From Pseudoips prasinana (Eukaryota > Arthropoda > Insecta > Lepidoptera > Nolidae): a DNA stretch of 64,000 nt. How positions within the stretch are numbered: position 1 is the first letter of the stretch; each line of letters begins with the position of its first letter. Below the pieces are notes generated by a model, which had not been told where the DNA came from, made no database searches, and saw only the letters and a program-made list of their open reading frames with translations. The stretch lies in contig OX621241.1 in the NCBI GenBank assembly GCA_951640165.1, positions 16,435,001 through 16,499,000 of the forward strand. The letters are read 5' to 3'. This document shows positions 1-8,502 of the stretch, piece by piece. The position numbers were made by a program, and so were the translations under genes.

Positions 1-537
1 ATCTACACAGATTTTTATTTGCGAAAACTTGTAATTGGCCATCTTTTCTAAAATTTCTTAATTTAAAGGTAACTGAAGGCCATTCAGACAAAATCGAAGA
101 TAAGAAAGAATAAAAAATTAACAGGAAATTTCACAGACAATAAAAGTACAGACAACATTTTCACTAAAAGAAAAAAAAAAAAAAAATTGTCCGTGCAAGT
201 CTGAAATGGCTCCACCTCAGCGTTTGCAACAACATTTTGCTGATGTAACGCATATAGCTTTAATGTTGCCAGACGATAAGAAATAAATAATTGTAGTTAG
301 ATGTAGTTTTACAGATAATTATAGATCGAGGTGCCATCATCTGTATAATTATTGAATAAGACGCAGCTTTGTTTGATTATTCTAATATCTATTCTATTAT
401 CTTCGACGATTAAGCTATCCCCATAGTGATGATGTTGATAGATAATAAAAAAACCACAAATTAACCGCAATATTCGCCACTACAGGACACAAAATATTTT
501 GCATTGGTAGTTAATTCTAAAACTCTTGTATTCACAG
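1..537. other. upstream intron sequence, no gene recognised
   Basis: AT-rich sequence with a poly(A) run near 170-186. No exon with convincing splice sites was seen. The final bases (about 520-537) form a pyrimidine-rich acceptor ending in cacag, directly before the first recognised exon. More 5' exons of the rotatin-like gene should lie outside the window. Confidence 0.5.
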
Positions 538-716
538 ATGAGCGGTGGCAAAGTGTATGTTCCTGCCTAGCGTCGGTACTGTCTTTCAGTGGTCGCAGTA
601 GAATATACGCGGTGCACCGACAGTTACCAAGGTTGTTACTCGATACCATGCAATCCGTGCGGGACCATCTCTCCATGCACGGCAAGCCAGCTGACGTCAT
701 CAGGAATGCTAACAAT
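538..716 (+). CDS. rotatin-like gene, exon a (first in window)
   Basis: The acceptor is ttcacag at 531-537 and the donor is GTAGGT at 717. It enters in phase 1 and leaves in phase 0, giving 59 full codons from ERWQSV to VIRNANN. The stretch RDHLSMHGKPADVIRNANN is the most protein-like part. Reading continues open past the donor to 866, but exon b takes up directly after NANN, so the donor is preferred. Two decayed copies of this exon follow in the intron. Confidence 0.65.
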
Positions 717-3700
717 GTAGGTGAATCCTATCTATGGCCAGAACTGTCGCAGTGTGCAGTAGAAAGTAGGCGGTTCACCGATAGTTGCCAAGCAAATTGT
801 TCAATACAATACAGACTGCATGACCATCTCTCCATACACAGTAAGGTATGCGAATACTGTAGGTGACTCTCGTCGGTGGTCAGTACTGCCGCACAGATGT
901 CGCAGTGGAAAGTACATAAGTCACCGACAGTGACCCTAGTGAGCTGTTGCTGGCCCCCATGCAGGCCTTGAGAGACCATCAGGCACAGCAAGCCAGCTGA
1001 CGTCATTAAGTTAAATAAATAATGTTGGTCTGTTGTTATATGTACAGGCTGCAGACCTACAGCAAATATACACGTATTTTAGTAAGCGGAGTCTTTCTTG
1101 AACGTTATGTAATTATCTATGAGGAAATCGTTTAATGTATAACAAGATTTGCAAACCATAAAATCATGAAGGTTCTTTTTATAAGATCGGCTATTTGAAA
1201 TGCACCTGGTTGACTTTGGGATGTTTTTGTATGTGCGTAAGGCAATGCAAAATACATTTTAATGTAGTTTTACTGTCAGTTTATCCTTATGACGTGTTCG
1301 TTCACGGTGGCCAAACATAACAATATTAGATTTAACGAATGCTGCACATTTGTAAATATGTAAAAGCAGGGGAGTAGTGTAAGTATTCTTAAATTTATGA
1401 AGGACGATTCGCTGGAGTTTGATTGAAGTTACACATTGACTTAATATAAAGTTTCTGGGCTAGCCTGTTTTAAAAAAGAAAATATGTCGGTATCTATACA
1501 ATAATGTACGAATCCCTTTAACTCTAAGAATAACTACCCCATCATCATCATATCGGCCGAAAGACGCCCACTACTGGAGAAAAGCCTCCCCAAAGTTCTT
1601 CACAATTAACTACTACTTTTTGTTATTTAGAATCCGGTGCTCGGCACGCTGTTCTGGTTGCTGGTGTTAATCGACTGCGCCATGCTCGACTGCAATGTTG
1701 CTAAAGAAAGATTCGTGGAGGAGAACCTCCCAGCGTATCTGTGTCGCCTGTGGTCCTGGTGCATGATGACTGAACGGCTGAGACACGCGGTCATGCACCT
1801 GCTCTATACCTTTACTAATGATTGTCCGAAAGGTTAGTATTATAGTGCTCCACTCTGATATGTTGGACTGTGCCGTGCTTGAGAAAAACTACCAGTGTTT
1901 CTGTGTCGCAGGTGGTCCTTGGTGTATAACAATGACTATATAAGGTCCAATGCTGTACAGAAGCCTTCCCCATAAGTTTTCCCAACGTTGCCATTTGGGG
2001 GGTTTGTAATAGTCACCGCGCTCGGCGTGTTGCCGACCGCAGTTAGGTCGTAGTGAATACCTGCTGTATACTTTAGTCGCCTTTTACGACACCTACGAGA
2101 TGTAATGGGGTAGCCCCGTTAGGTCAGACTTACATTATGCTTAAAACCAAAATTTGTTATGGTTTATTATAGTTTGGCAGGTGTTATCAATACCATATGA
2201 TTTTTCACATGCCACTGTGTATATATCAGTCGACCATGTTTCTGGACCAATAGTAAGAGCCTGTGCACACCACGTTTTTTTCAACGCGCGTCGGTGGCGC
2301 AATTTTATCCTACAGAGCAGTTTGGGGTTTCTTTTTGAATCGATACAAATGCGATGCTAATGCAAGTCTGTATCGCTACAAACGCACGTCAACGGCGTGC
2401 TTAAAAAACGTGGTGTGCACAGGCCCTAAGTTAAGTCGCAAATTTGATGCATGCGTATATCGTTTGTTGCTTACCAGCAAAGCGGCTATTAGGCTCTATC
2501 CCCGCCGGACAATTAAATTTATGATTTTCCGGTACTTATCGTACGGCTAGTGTTTTCCCTAGTGTCAGAGAGTTGTTCAATCCGCCCAGTAGGCTTCTGA
2601 CATGACTTAACGTTTGTTGTCTAATTACTACTACTGGGACCGACAGCTTAACGTGCCCTCCAAAGCACGGAACGAAATTAAACTACTTTTTATTATTTTT
2701 TAATCGGTGATGTTAAACCACCAGTTTAACATCACCGATTAAAAAATAAAAAAAAATTAAGAAGAATAATACAAAAACAGATTAAAAAACAAAAATAACG
2801 TGAATAAATAAATAAGAGCTAAAATAAAAGAAAAATATTGGAAAAAGAAACCTAAACTCTAGGTTTAAACCTAGAGTTTAGGTTTCTTTTTCCAATATTT
2901 TTCTCCTTATCCTAATCCTAATCCCTAGAAACAATGTTGCTGCAATAAAATAGCAGCAGTGAGTCGATGGAGCCTAATTAGCCCACAAAAAAAAACCTCG
3001 CTGATAGCTTACAGATCGGTGAGAGCATCATAGCTATGAGCGAAAGATATTCCGGTTAAGTTCAAATTTACGCCATATATTGCGAATTAAACTAATATCA
3101 TTTGTAGCGTGGGGTGGCATGTGCGTGTGCGTGGGGGGCCGCACGTTAGTGGCCGAGGTGTGCAGTACGTGCGAGCGAGAGGCTGCAGCCGCGCGGCCGA
3201 GGGATCTCATGTTGTTAGCGTTGCATGTGTTGCGTCGCGTCGTACCACATCACCACTGCCGAGCCATACTACTTAAGGTAATTCACATTTATCACACGCA
3301 ATTTATGTATAGCATAGCCTTAACTTTATTTGGCTAAGTATTTATAAATCTTATTGTACGTACCTTGGGGTCAAATTAGGCGCTGCCATATCGGTCTGCT
3401 GGAAGGATTCTCATCAATGAATATTTTCTATGTGTTCTTCGATGTTATATAAAATAGTAAAAGTTATAATAAAATATAAGAGTGAGACATGGCTGATCTA
3501 AAAATATTGCCCACCATCTGTATTTTGCCTATGATCCACAATAAACAATCTGAATATTTTCTATTATTGAATTCTGAACAAAAATGGGTCTTTTAGTGTC
3601 TGTAAATCCATAGCACTGGTGTATCAGTTTAATTTTGAATATAAAGTTTTTTGCATTTCGGTAATTATCTCCCAAAAGAGATTTCGGATTGTATTACAAA

Positions 3701-6700
3701 CGTAACTTACATATAATAATGTGTAAGTTACGTTTGTATAGACGTGATATTGGAGTGTCTCAAGGTTGACTTGCCACTTCGTACCGTTGCCACTACAATT
3801 TTTATGTCCATAAGTAGGTTGATGAATTTTTCATCTATACGTTTTTGTTCTTAATTATAGTTGAATATGGCACTGAATTATGAAGTACGACCACCTTTCC
3901 TAAAAGAGTTCTTATTTTATAATATTTGTTTTTTCTTTTCGTGTGTTCTGATGATTTCTAATCAGTTTGCACGTGTCGTATAACTGTCGTAATTTACTAA
4001 GAAAGATATGATTGATAGTTGAATTGTTCTCAATTCTGGAGATTGATCAATTTGTTATTAACATTGGTATCTCCCACAGAGCGAGGTGCTGTCCACGCTG
4101 TACGGGCTGTGCATGCGCGAGCGTGTGCGCGGGCCCGGCTCGTGGGCCGCGGTGTGGGCGCGGGCGTGGTGCTCGGTGGCGCGGCACGGCGAGGGCGCGG
4201 CGGCGCTGCTGGCGCTGCGCGGCAAGTGCGCGCCGCTGCACGCGCTGCCGCCCGCCGTCCGCGCACAGCTGCTGCCTGCACTCGCGCACGCCGCGCACCA
4301 CCACCGTGTCAGCTTCCTGCAATCACGTAAGGAACTAATACACGTACCCATGCTCTATATAAATGTTATTATTGTCTAAAGGCCACTGTTCAATATTATG
4401 CTCCCAATATAACTAACGCTGATTTATTTATAACTGTAGCCGGTGGCTACAGGCCGTCACTTTCGTGACCAATCTTGTATTACGAACTGATCCACAATCA
4501 CCAGCTCTCGTTTACTTACCAACTTTGCCCTAATAGTGATGTCAATCTATTCCATCACTTTAATAATTCGATGGGACGACTATCTGACTCTAACATTAAC
4601 AAATGTAGATATGACTGTCATGCCAAAAGAATATATATTTCCCAATAAGTTCTAATATAATGTAATCTTAAATACCGGTATATACTATTTAAGTAATAAT
4701 TTGAGATATTTATACGATTTTCTATTCGTCTAAATCAATTCCAAAATACCGACGACTTCTCTTCTTAAAAATTTCCGAGATGTATATCTCGGAAATTTTA
4801 AAGTTACATGCAGCCAAATCCAGTTATTTGCTTTTAAACCAAATAATAACGTAACATCAGGTGGTTGCAAAGGTAAGATGGAAAGACGTGGTTAACAAAG
4901 TGAGCAAAATAAATGTGTCATGATTACAAGGTTAAGTTCCATTATACCCCGCATTTCGAAATAGAACGATCGGCCTATGAAAAACGTTTCATATTGGAAT
5001 CGTATTTGCCCCGTAGCAGAGGATTTTTTCATTTCAAATAAGTAGTGACAGAGTATTTTATGTTGCAGCTGATCTGCTGGAGCTGTTATCGGGCACGCTG
5101 CTGGCCGGCGCCACGACGGAGCTCGTATCGGCGGCGCGCGCCGTGTGGGCGCTCGCCGCTAACCACCACAAGGTAATGCAGTATACAGTTGTATTTACAG
5201 AGCGCGTATTACAGCCGAGTTACTGTAGCTGTATAGGTAGGCACGCTGCTGGCTGCTGAAGCGATGGAGTTCGCATCTAACCACAATAAGCTACCACAAT
5301 ATACAGTAGAAGAAGAAGAATAAAAGAATATTTATTGAGCACACATAATAAAGATACAAAAAGACACAGTTAGAGTAACAATGGCGACATAAAATATAAA
5401 TAAATACCGTACGAAAAATAGTAGTGTTGAGTCTGTCAATGCGCTTTATGTAAAGCGAAGTTTATTCTTTTTACTCGTCCATTGCATTATGTGAGATGTC
5501 GTTGAATCTCGATGATGTGAATTTATAGGTCTTGTAAAGTTTCTGAGATTATATGACGATTTTTCTATTCAACTCATCCGAAGGAGTCCAGCTTTTATTA
5601 AGCATTTTTTATTAAATATTACGCATTCACGTGGTAACTTTTGCTTTAATCATGTGTCCTACCCCACCACCTATACCGTTCTTTCCACGGACGGGCCTGT
5701 TGGCGTGGTTGGCAAATGCTTGCTTTTCACGGCGGAGGTCATGGGTTCGATTCCCACCCACAGATATTAGTGTGCATGAACATGTCTATTTCTCCTGAGT
5801 CTAAGTGAAATTTATCTATATGAGTACGTATTTACAAAAGAAAAAAGTAGTATATTAGTTATCTGGTTGCAATAGCACAAGCTTTGCTTAGTTTGGGATC
5901 AGATGGCCGCGTGTAAATAATGTCCCAGGATATTATTATTATCATTATATCATAAAATACATATCTTTAAACAAAGTCAAACACTTCGTCCGCAGTAGGC
6001 AAATAAATGCTTATATTGAGGGGGATTTAACAGAAATGTAATTTATGGACACAAAATACCCAGACATAGCGTAACTTTTTAGGTTTCCGTAGCCAAATGG
6101 CAAAAAACGGAACCCTTATACATTCGTCATGTCTGTCTGTCCGTCCGTATGTCACAGCCACTTTTTTCCGAAACTACAAGAGCTGTACTGTTGAAACTTG
6201 CTAAGTAGATGTATTCGGTGAACCGTATTAAGATTTTTACACTCACATAGAAAAAGAACAATAATTTTGGGGGGGTCCCCATACGTAGAACAGAATCTCA
6301 AAATTTTTTTTTCATCGTACCCATATGTGTATGTGGGGTATCTATGGATAAGGGCTTTAATTATGATATAAAGGTTTCTAATACCATTTTTTTCAAACTG
6401 AATACTTTGCGAGAGAGACACTTCCAAAGTGGTAAAATGAGTGTCCCCCCCATCCTATAACTTCTAAAATAAGAGAATGATAAAACTAAAAAAACATATA
6501 ATGTACATTACCATGCAAACTTACAACGAAAATTGGTTTGAACGAGATCTAGCTAGTATTTTTTTTTAATACGTCATAAATCGTAAACCGCAATTTGCTT
6601 TCATTTCATCAACTGAAATACTTGCTGCTACGGAACCCTTCATGTGCGAGTCAGACTCGCACTTGGCCGGTTTTTTAAACTGTAATCACATAGAAACGGA

Positions 6701-8427
6701 AACTTTTGTAATAACATCGATCGCAACTTGAATAACATGAATAGATTATTTTTTCCAAATATTTCATAATATTTTAGATATTTAATATAATATTATATAG
6801 GTATCGTTCTGTATGTCATTGGTTAACAACAAAAGTGAATTCGTTATTTATTGGTTCAAGCTTTGTACATACGTACTTACTAATTTAAAAAATGATTAAT
6901 ATTTCTTTAGAAAATCTTTTCCTTTGGAAGCTATCTACGTCCCCACTTACGTAGGATTTTCATTGAATTAATCGTTTCTTTTGTTACAATATTCTATGAG
7001 TATACCGTTATTGTCTTTTTTACTGCGTGTTACGTATACAGTAAATTACAGTAAAAAAGACAATAAACTTATAGTCATAGAACGCGCTACGTTATTTAAT
7101 TGTGCTATGTGACGTATTATTTTATTTACCTTTAGCTACAATAATTTAACTAAAGCCAAACGCCATTCGTTACTATTGTGTTCGTAATGTGTGTCGCTTG
7201 ACGTATGTATATACATGAATGTAATGAATAATGTCGTTATAATACATTATCAGTGTGTTGAGAGACCCATTAGGTTATTTTTCTACAAAATTGCACTGGC
7301 GCTGTCTATAATGAAAAAATGAAATTTATTCAGCACTTAGGTGCAGTTTATTATTAACATTCACTTGTACTTGTTGAGCTCAGAATGCAGTTCATGTACA
7401 GACGCCAGCACATCAAGCTACCCCAATCTGTCAAATTTCCCCAGTGGAAAGTGAACCTTATGCTTTTGTGATAAAGTTGAAAATCTATAAAAGAAATTTG
7501 ACAGATTGGGTTAGCTGGATGTGCTGGCGTCTGTACATAGTCAAATGATACAGAATTAAAGTTACAAAAACTCTGAGGTCTGAGTTATCACATTTTTTTA
7601 TCCTTAAGTATAAACAAATAACTAGTTAGGTTGATCCTGATGCAGGGCAAATGTTGTGTGAGGACCATGATTACTTGTTCTATGTTGGGGTGAAATTTAT
7701 CTATACTATGTATGTTTTTAGTAAGACATACGTTTGTCACTCGTCTATTTCCCATAGTACTGGCCTAGTTTGGAATGAGATGTTAGTGTTAGTTGTCCCA
7801 AAATATTTATTTAAATATTCAGAAGTCTCGAATTTGATATATTGTTTAATGACATCAAAAATTTGGAAAAGAAATCCCATTTATAAAGCTCGGTACTAAA
7901 AAATTAAAGAGAACTCTATAATCTCGAAATATGTCCTAAGCATATTTTTTGAATAATTATGTTTATCAGTTGTCTGGTTGCCATAGTACAGGCTCTGCCT
8001 AGTTTAAGTTCACATAGCAGTGTGTTGCTTGTCCCAAGATATTAAATTTAATATACAGCAGTCTCAATTATGATATAGATAACAATAGATTCCCCATTTA
8101 TTTCGCAATGTCAAAAAAAAAAGACTCGAGAAACTCTTTACCTTTTTTTTGATTATGAAACTCTAAAGATGACCTATATATTTTTGTTAATTGGATACCT
8201 TCAATAATATCAAATAGCGCGACCGAAATAGCCGTGATTAGAATAGCAGGAATTAACAATCAATATTTTTTTTTTATTTTCAGGCTAAGTTGGTGCTAAG
8301 GAGCGCAGGCGTTACATCGGCCGTCCATACAACATTGCAACGAATGCAACACTATGCTAAGGACGCGTCCACACAGCGGGCACTGCAGTTACTCACCTAT
8401 ACCAACACTGTCCTCCAAACCACGTGA
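538..8427 (+). CDS. rotatin-like ARM-repeat protein, last six exons
   Basis: Six exons join without a frame break: 538-716, 1631-1832, 3108-3277, 4080-4326, 5069-5172 and 8284-8427 (TGA at 8425-8427). Each has an AG acceptor and a GT donor with matching phase (1, 0, 1, 0, 1, 0 at the exon starts). The joined C-terminal piece is about 315 residues, helical and rich in Leu, Ala and His, as in stacked armadillo repeats; examples are WALAANHHKAKLVLRSAG and HHHCRAILLK. The pattern of conserved Trp, Cys and Asn positions resembles the C-terminus of rotatin (Drosophila Ana3), a centriole and cilium assembly protein. That identification is from memory and is moderate. The N-terminal part lies upstream of the window. 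The introns are full of transposon fragments, and three exons have decayed copies beside them. Another ARM/HEAT-repeat protein is possible. Confidence 0.6.
717..866 (+). pseudogene. decayed duplicate of exon a (copy 1)
   Basis: About 150 bp aligned by eye to the 3' part of exon a plus its donor. Shared blocks are gcagtagaa, ggcggt.caccga, gaccatctctccat and the ending gtaggtga. Small indels break the frame relation to exon a, and the block matching the end of the exon is shortened. It lies directly against the donor of the real exon, so it is a tandem duplicate inside the intron. Confidence 0.7.
867..1013 (+). pseudogene. decayed duplicate of exon a (copy 2)
   Basis: A third unit of the same tandem series. 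Blocks matching exon a are gtcgcagt, caccgacagt, the nearly unchanged gcaagccagctgacgtcat, and ggaccat in altered form. It keeps the exon's 3' end better than copy 1 does, so the two copies did not decay from one already damaged intermediate. There are stops in the ancestral frame. Confidence 0.7.
1540..1609 (-). mobile_element. RTE LINE 3' tail fragment
   Basis: Begins with catcatcatcat and continues with the diagnostic RTE 3' end (gccgaaagacgcccact, then ctccccaaag). This matches the 3' end of the nearly complete RTE copy at 44449-47649. It is a 5'-truncated, slightly decayed tail ending some 20 bp before exon b. Confidence 0.75.
1631..1832 (+). CDS. rotatin-like gene, exon b
   Basis: The acceptor is tatttag at 1624-1630 and the donor is GTTAGT at 1833. 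It starts in phase 0 and ends with one base of a split codon. The product runs from NPVLGTLFWLLVLIDCAML through LCRLWSWCMMTERLRHAV to TFTNDCPK. The strongly hydrophobic first helix followed by an amphipathic Trp/Cys-rich helix fits an ARM-type repeat. A decayed copy lies just past the donor. Confidence 0.65.
1861..1937 (+). pseudogene. decayed partial duplicate of exon b
   Basis: The sequence ggactgtgccgtgcttga matches exon b's gactgcgccatgctcga. After a deletion of about 30 bp, the stretch aaaactaccagtg, tctgtgtcgc, ggtggtcc, tggtgtat, aatgact follows exon b in order. One-base insertions shift the frame. It sits about 30 bp after the donor of the functional exon, repeating the arrangement seen at exons a and e. 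Confidence 0.65.
1955..2130. repeat. interspersed repeat fragment
   Basis: Contains the motif caccgcgctcggcgtgttg followed by ctgtatactttagtcgcctt and ttacgacacctacg, a block I recognise as common in lepidopteran genomes, usually at LINE 5' ends. No open frame of interest. Element family not determined. Confidence 0.4.
2257..2428. mobile_element. MITE with 'gggcctgtgcacaccacg' terminal inverted repeats
   Basis: Ends gcctgtgcacaccacgtttttt and, inverted, aaaaaacgtggtgtgcacaggc. The inside is about 120 bp, non-coding. The terminal style is like the element at 26319-26714 (gcctgttcacactagcg), so both may belong to one class of non-autonomous DNA transposon. Superfamily not certain. Confidence 0.65.
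2554..2670. repeat. interspersed repeat, copy 1
   Basis: Shares gtgtcagag.gttgtt, ccgcccagtagg and the ending gaccgacagcttaacgt, gccctcc with the block at 9424-9560. The shared core identifies a dispersed lepidopteran repeat of unknown class. Confidence 0.5.
2690..2750. repeat. inverted repeat (hairpin), 5-nt loop
   Basis: The arm ttaatcggtgatgttaaac is followed by a five-base loop and its exact reverse complement. The match extends into flanking A/T runs with a single mismatch. It lies 80 bp before a second, longer palindrome. Confidence 0.8.
2829..2904. repeat. perfect 76-nt palindrome without loop
   Basis: Two 38-base arms meet at 2866/2867 (aactctaggttt against aaacctagagtt) with no spacer and no mismatch seen by eye. 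The lack of decay points to a recent origin or ongoing correction. Confidence 0.85.
3108..3277 (+). CDS. rotatin-like gene, exon c
   Basis: The acceptor is tttgtag at 3101-3107 and the donor is GTAATT at 3278. The first two bases complete an Ala codon begun in exon b, and it ends in phase 0. It encodes WGGMCVCVGGRTLVAEV, an acidic/Ala-rich stretch, then LALHVLRRVVPHHHCRAILLK. Its frame is open only in the frame that joins exon b to exon d. Confidence 0.65.
3278..4079 (+). other. intron between exons c and d
   Basis: AT-rich. The only structure seen is an inverted repeat at 3693-3735 (tacaaacgtaacttaca and its complement around a 9-base loop). No exon copy comparable to those after exons a, b and e was found. 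Confidence 0.6.
4080..4326 (+). CDS. rotatin-like gene, exon d (very GC-rich)
   Basis: The acceptor is ctcccacag and the donor is GTAAGG at 4327. It enters in phase 0 and leaves with one base. It encodes SEVLSTLYGLCMRE, an Ala/Arg-rich middle, and ALAHAAHHHRVSFLQ. It is strikingly GC-rich, with nearly every third position G or C, while flanking introns are AT-rich. Several other frames stay open for that reason alone; the splice phases select this one. Confidence 0.65.
4327..5068 (+). other. intron between exons d and e
   Basis: AT-rich, no coding feature. One short hairpin at 4766-4796 (aaatttccgagat with its complement). Nothing else recognised. Confidence 0.6.
5069..5172 (+). CDS. rotatin-like gene, exon e
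   Basis: The acceptor is tgttgcag at 5061-5068 and the donor is GTAATG at 5173. The leading ct completes a Pro codon from exon d. It encodes DLLELLSGTLLAGATTELV and then ARAVWALAANHHK, ending in phase 0. WALAANxxKAKL across the next junction is a typical ARM-repeat third helix. Confidence 0.65.
5226..5308 (+). pseudogene. decayed partial duplicate of exon e plus donor region
   Basis: The sequence ggcacgctgctggc, then gatggagttcgcatc, then taaccacaataag and caatatacagt aligns in order with exon e and 12 bp of its downstream intron. About 30 bp of the GC-rich middle are missing and the donor GT is mutated. It begins about 55 bp after the true donor. Confidence 0.65.
5690..5945 (+). mobile_element. 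tRNA-derived SINE (family B)
   Basis: The head ggcctgttggcgtggttgg carries an A-box-like block, and gggttcgattccc is a clear Pol III B box about 45 bp later. The 3' body ends with a block (ctggttgcaatagcacaagc, gcttagtttgggatcaga) shared with copies at 7965, 24983, 29205, 30293 and 38068. It lies in the intron before exon f, sense strand. Confidence 0.75.
6077..6677 (-). repeat. lepidopteran 'ggccaagtgcgagtc' repeat, reverse copy
   Basis: One end reads aggtttccgtagccaaatgg and the other cgagtcagactcgcacttgg, ccggtt. The inside carries the cggacggacagacagacatgacg block in reverse. Two other copies lie at 25321-25774 and 44404-48129. I recognise it as abundant in Lepidoptera. It is non-coding; class unresolved (a non-autonomous LINE- or Helitron-related repeat are options). 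Confidence 0.75.
7014..7069. repeat. inverted repeat with 24-nt loop
   Basis: The arm attgtcttttttactg and its exact reverse complement are separated by about 24 bases. Non-coding intron sequence. Confidence 0.75.
7318..7600 (-). mobile_element. LINE 3'-end fragment carrying a MITE insertion
   Basis: Starts aaatgaaatttattcagcac, which on the minus strand is a 3' end with an AATAAA signal. It runs to ttatcacatttttt. A second copy at 38478-38605 has the same order without the 135-bp MITE, so it serves as a related empty site. Confidence 0.6.
7399..7533. mobile_element. MITE A, copy 1 (TA target site)
   Basis: 135 bp with long terminal inverted repeats (cagacgccagcacatc at one end, gatgtgctggcgtctg at the other) extending inward through the caatctgtcaaattt block. 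It is flanked on both sides by TA. TA duplication and short CAG...CTG ends suggest a Tc1/mariner-class non-autonomous element. Relatives lie at 33916-34039, and halves at 22163 and 23910. Confidence 0.85.
7965..8045 (+). mobile_element. SINE B 3' tail fragment
   Basis: The block tgtctggttgccatagtac, aggctctgcctagttt matches the 3' body of the SINE at 5690-5945. The tRNA-like head is missing. Confidence 0.6.
8284..8427 (+). CDS. rotatin-like gene, terminal exon f
   Basis: The acceptor is a T-rich tract ending tttcag at 8283. It opens in phase 0 with AKLVLRSAGVTSAVHTTLQ and ends in LQLLTYTNTVLQTT at TGA 8425-8427. It completes the WALAANHHK motif of exon e into a full ARM repeat. A single-exon terminus with a nearby poly(A) signal supports the 3' end. 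Confidence 0.65.
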   Translation, partial: AKLVLRSAGVTSAVHTTLQRMQHYAKDASTQRALQLLTYTNTVLQTT

Positions 8428-8496
8428 CAGGGGTCACAAGACAATCATGGATTAAACTAACTACAGATTAAGCACACACAAGTCATATGATCTGAT

Positions 8497-8502
8497 AATA
8501 AA
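8497..8502 (+). terminator. poly(A) signal of the rotatin-like gene
   Basis: AATAAA about 70 bp after the stop codon. It is followed by tgtgaattttattatgtgttaatc, a GT/T-rich region suitable for downstream cleavage elements. Confidence 0.65.

Noticed and set aside
504..866. Single open frame of 120 codons
   Set aside because: It reads through a good donor at 717 into a decayed copy of the exon. The exon at 1631 continues the protein in phase directly after NANN, so the open stretch past 716 is chance.
4012..4379. Five overlapping open frames on both strands
   Set aside because: A by-product of the very GC-rich exon d. Only the frame from 4080 fits the splice phases of neighbours.
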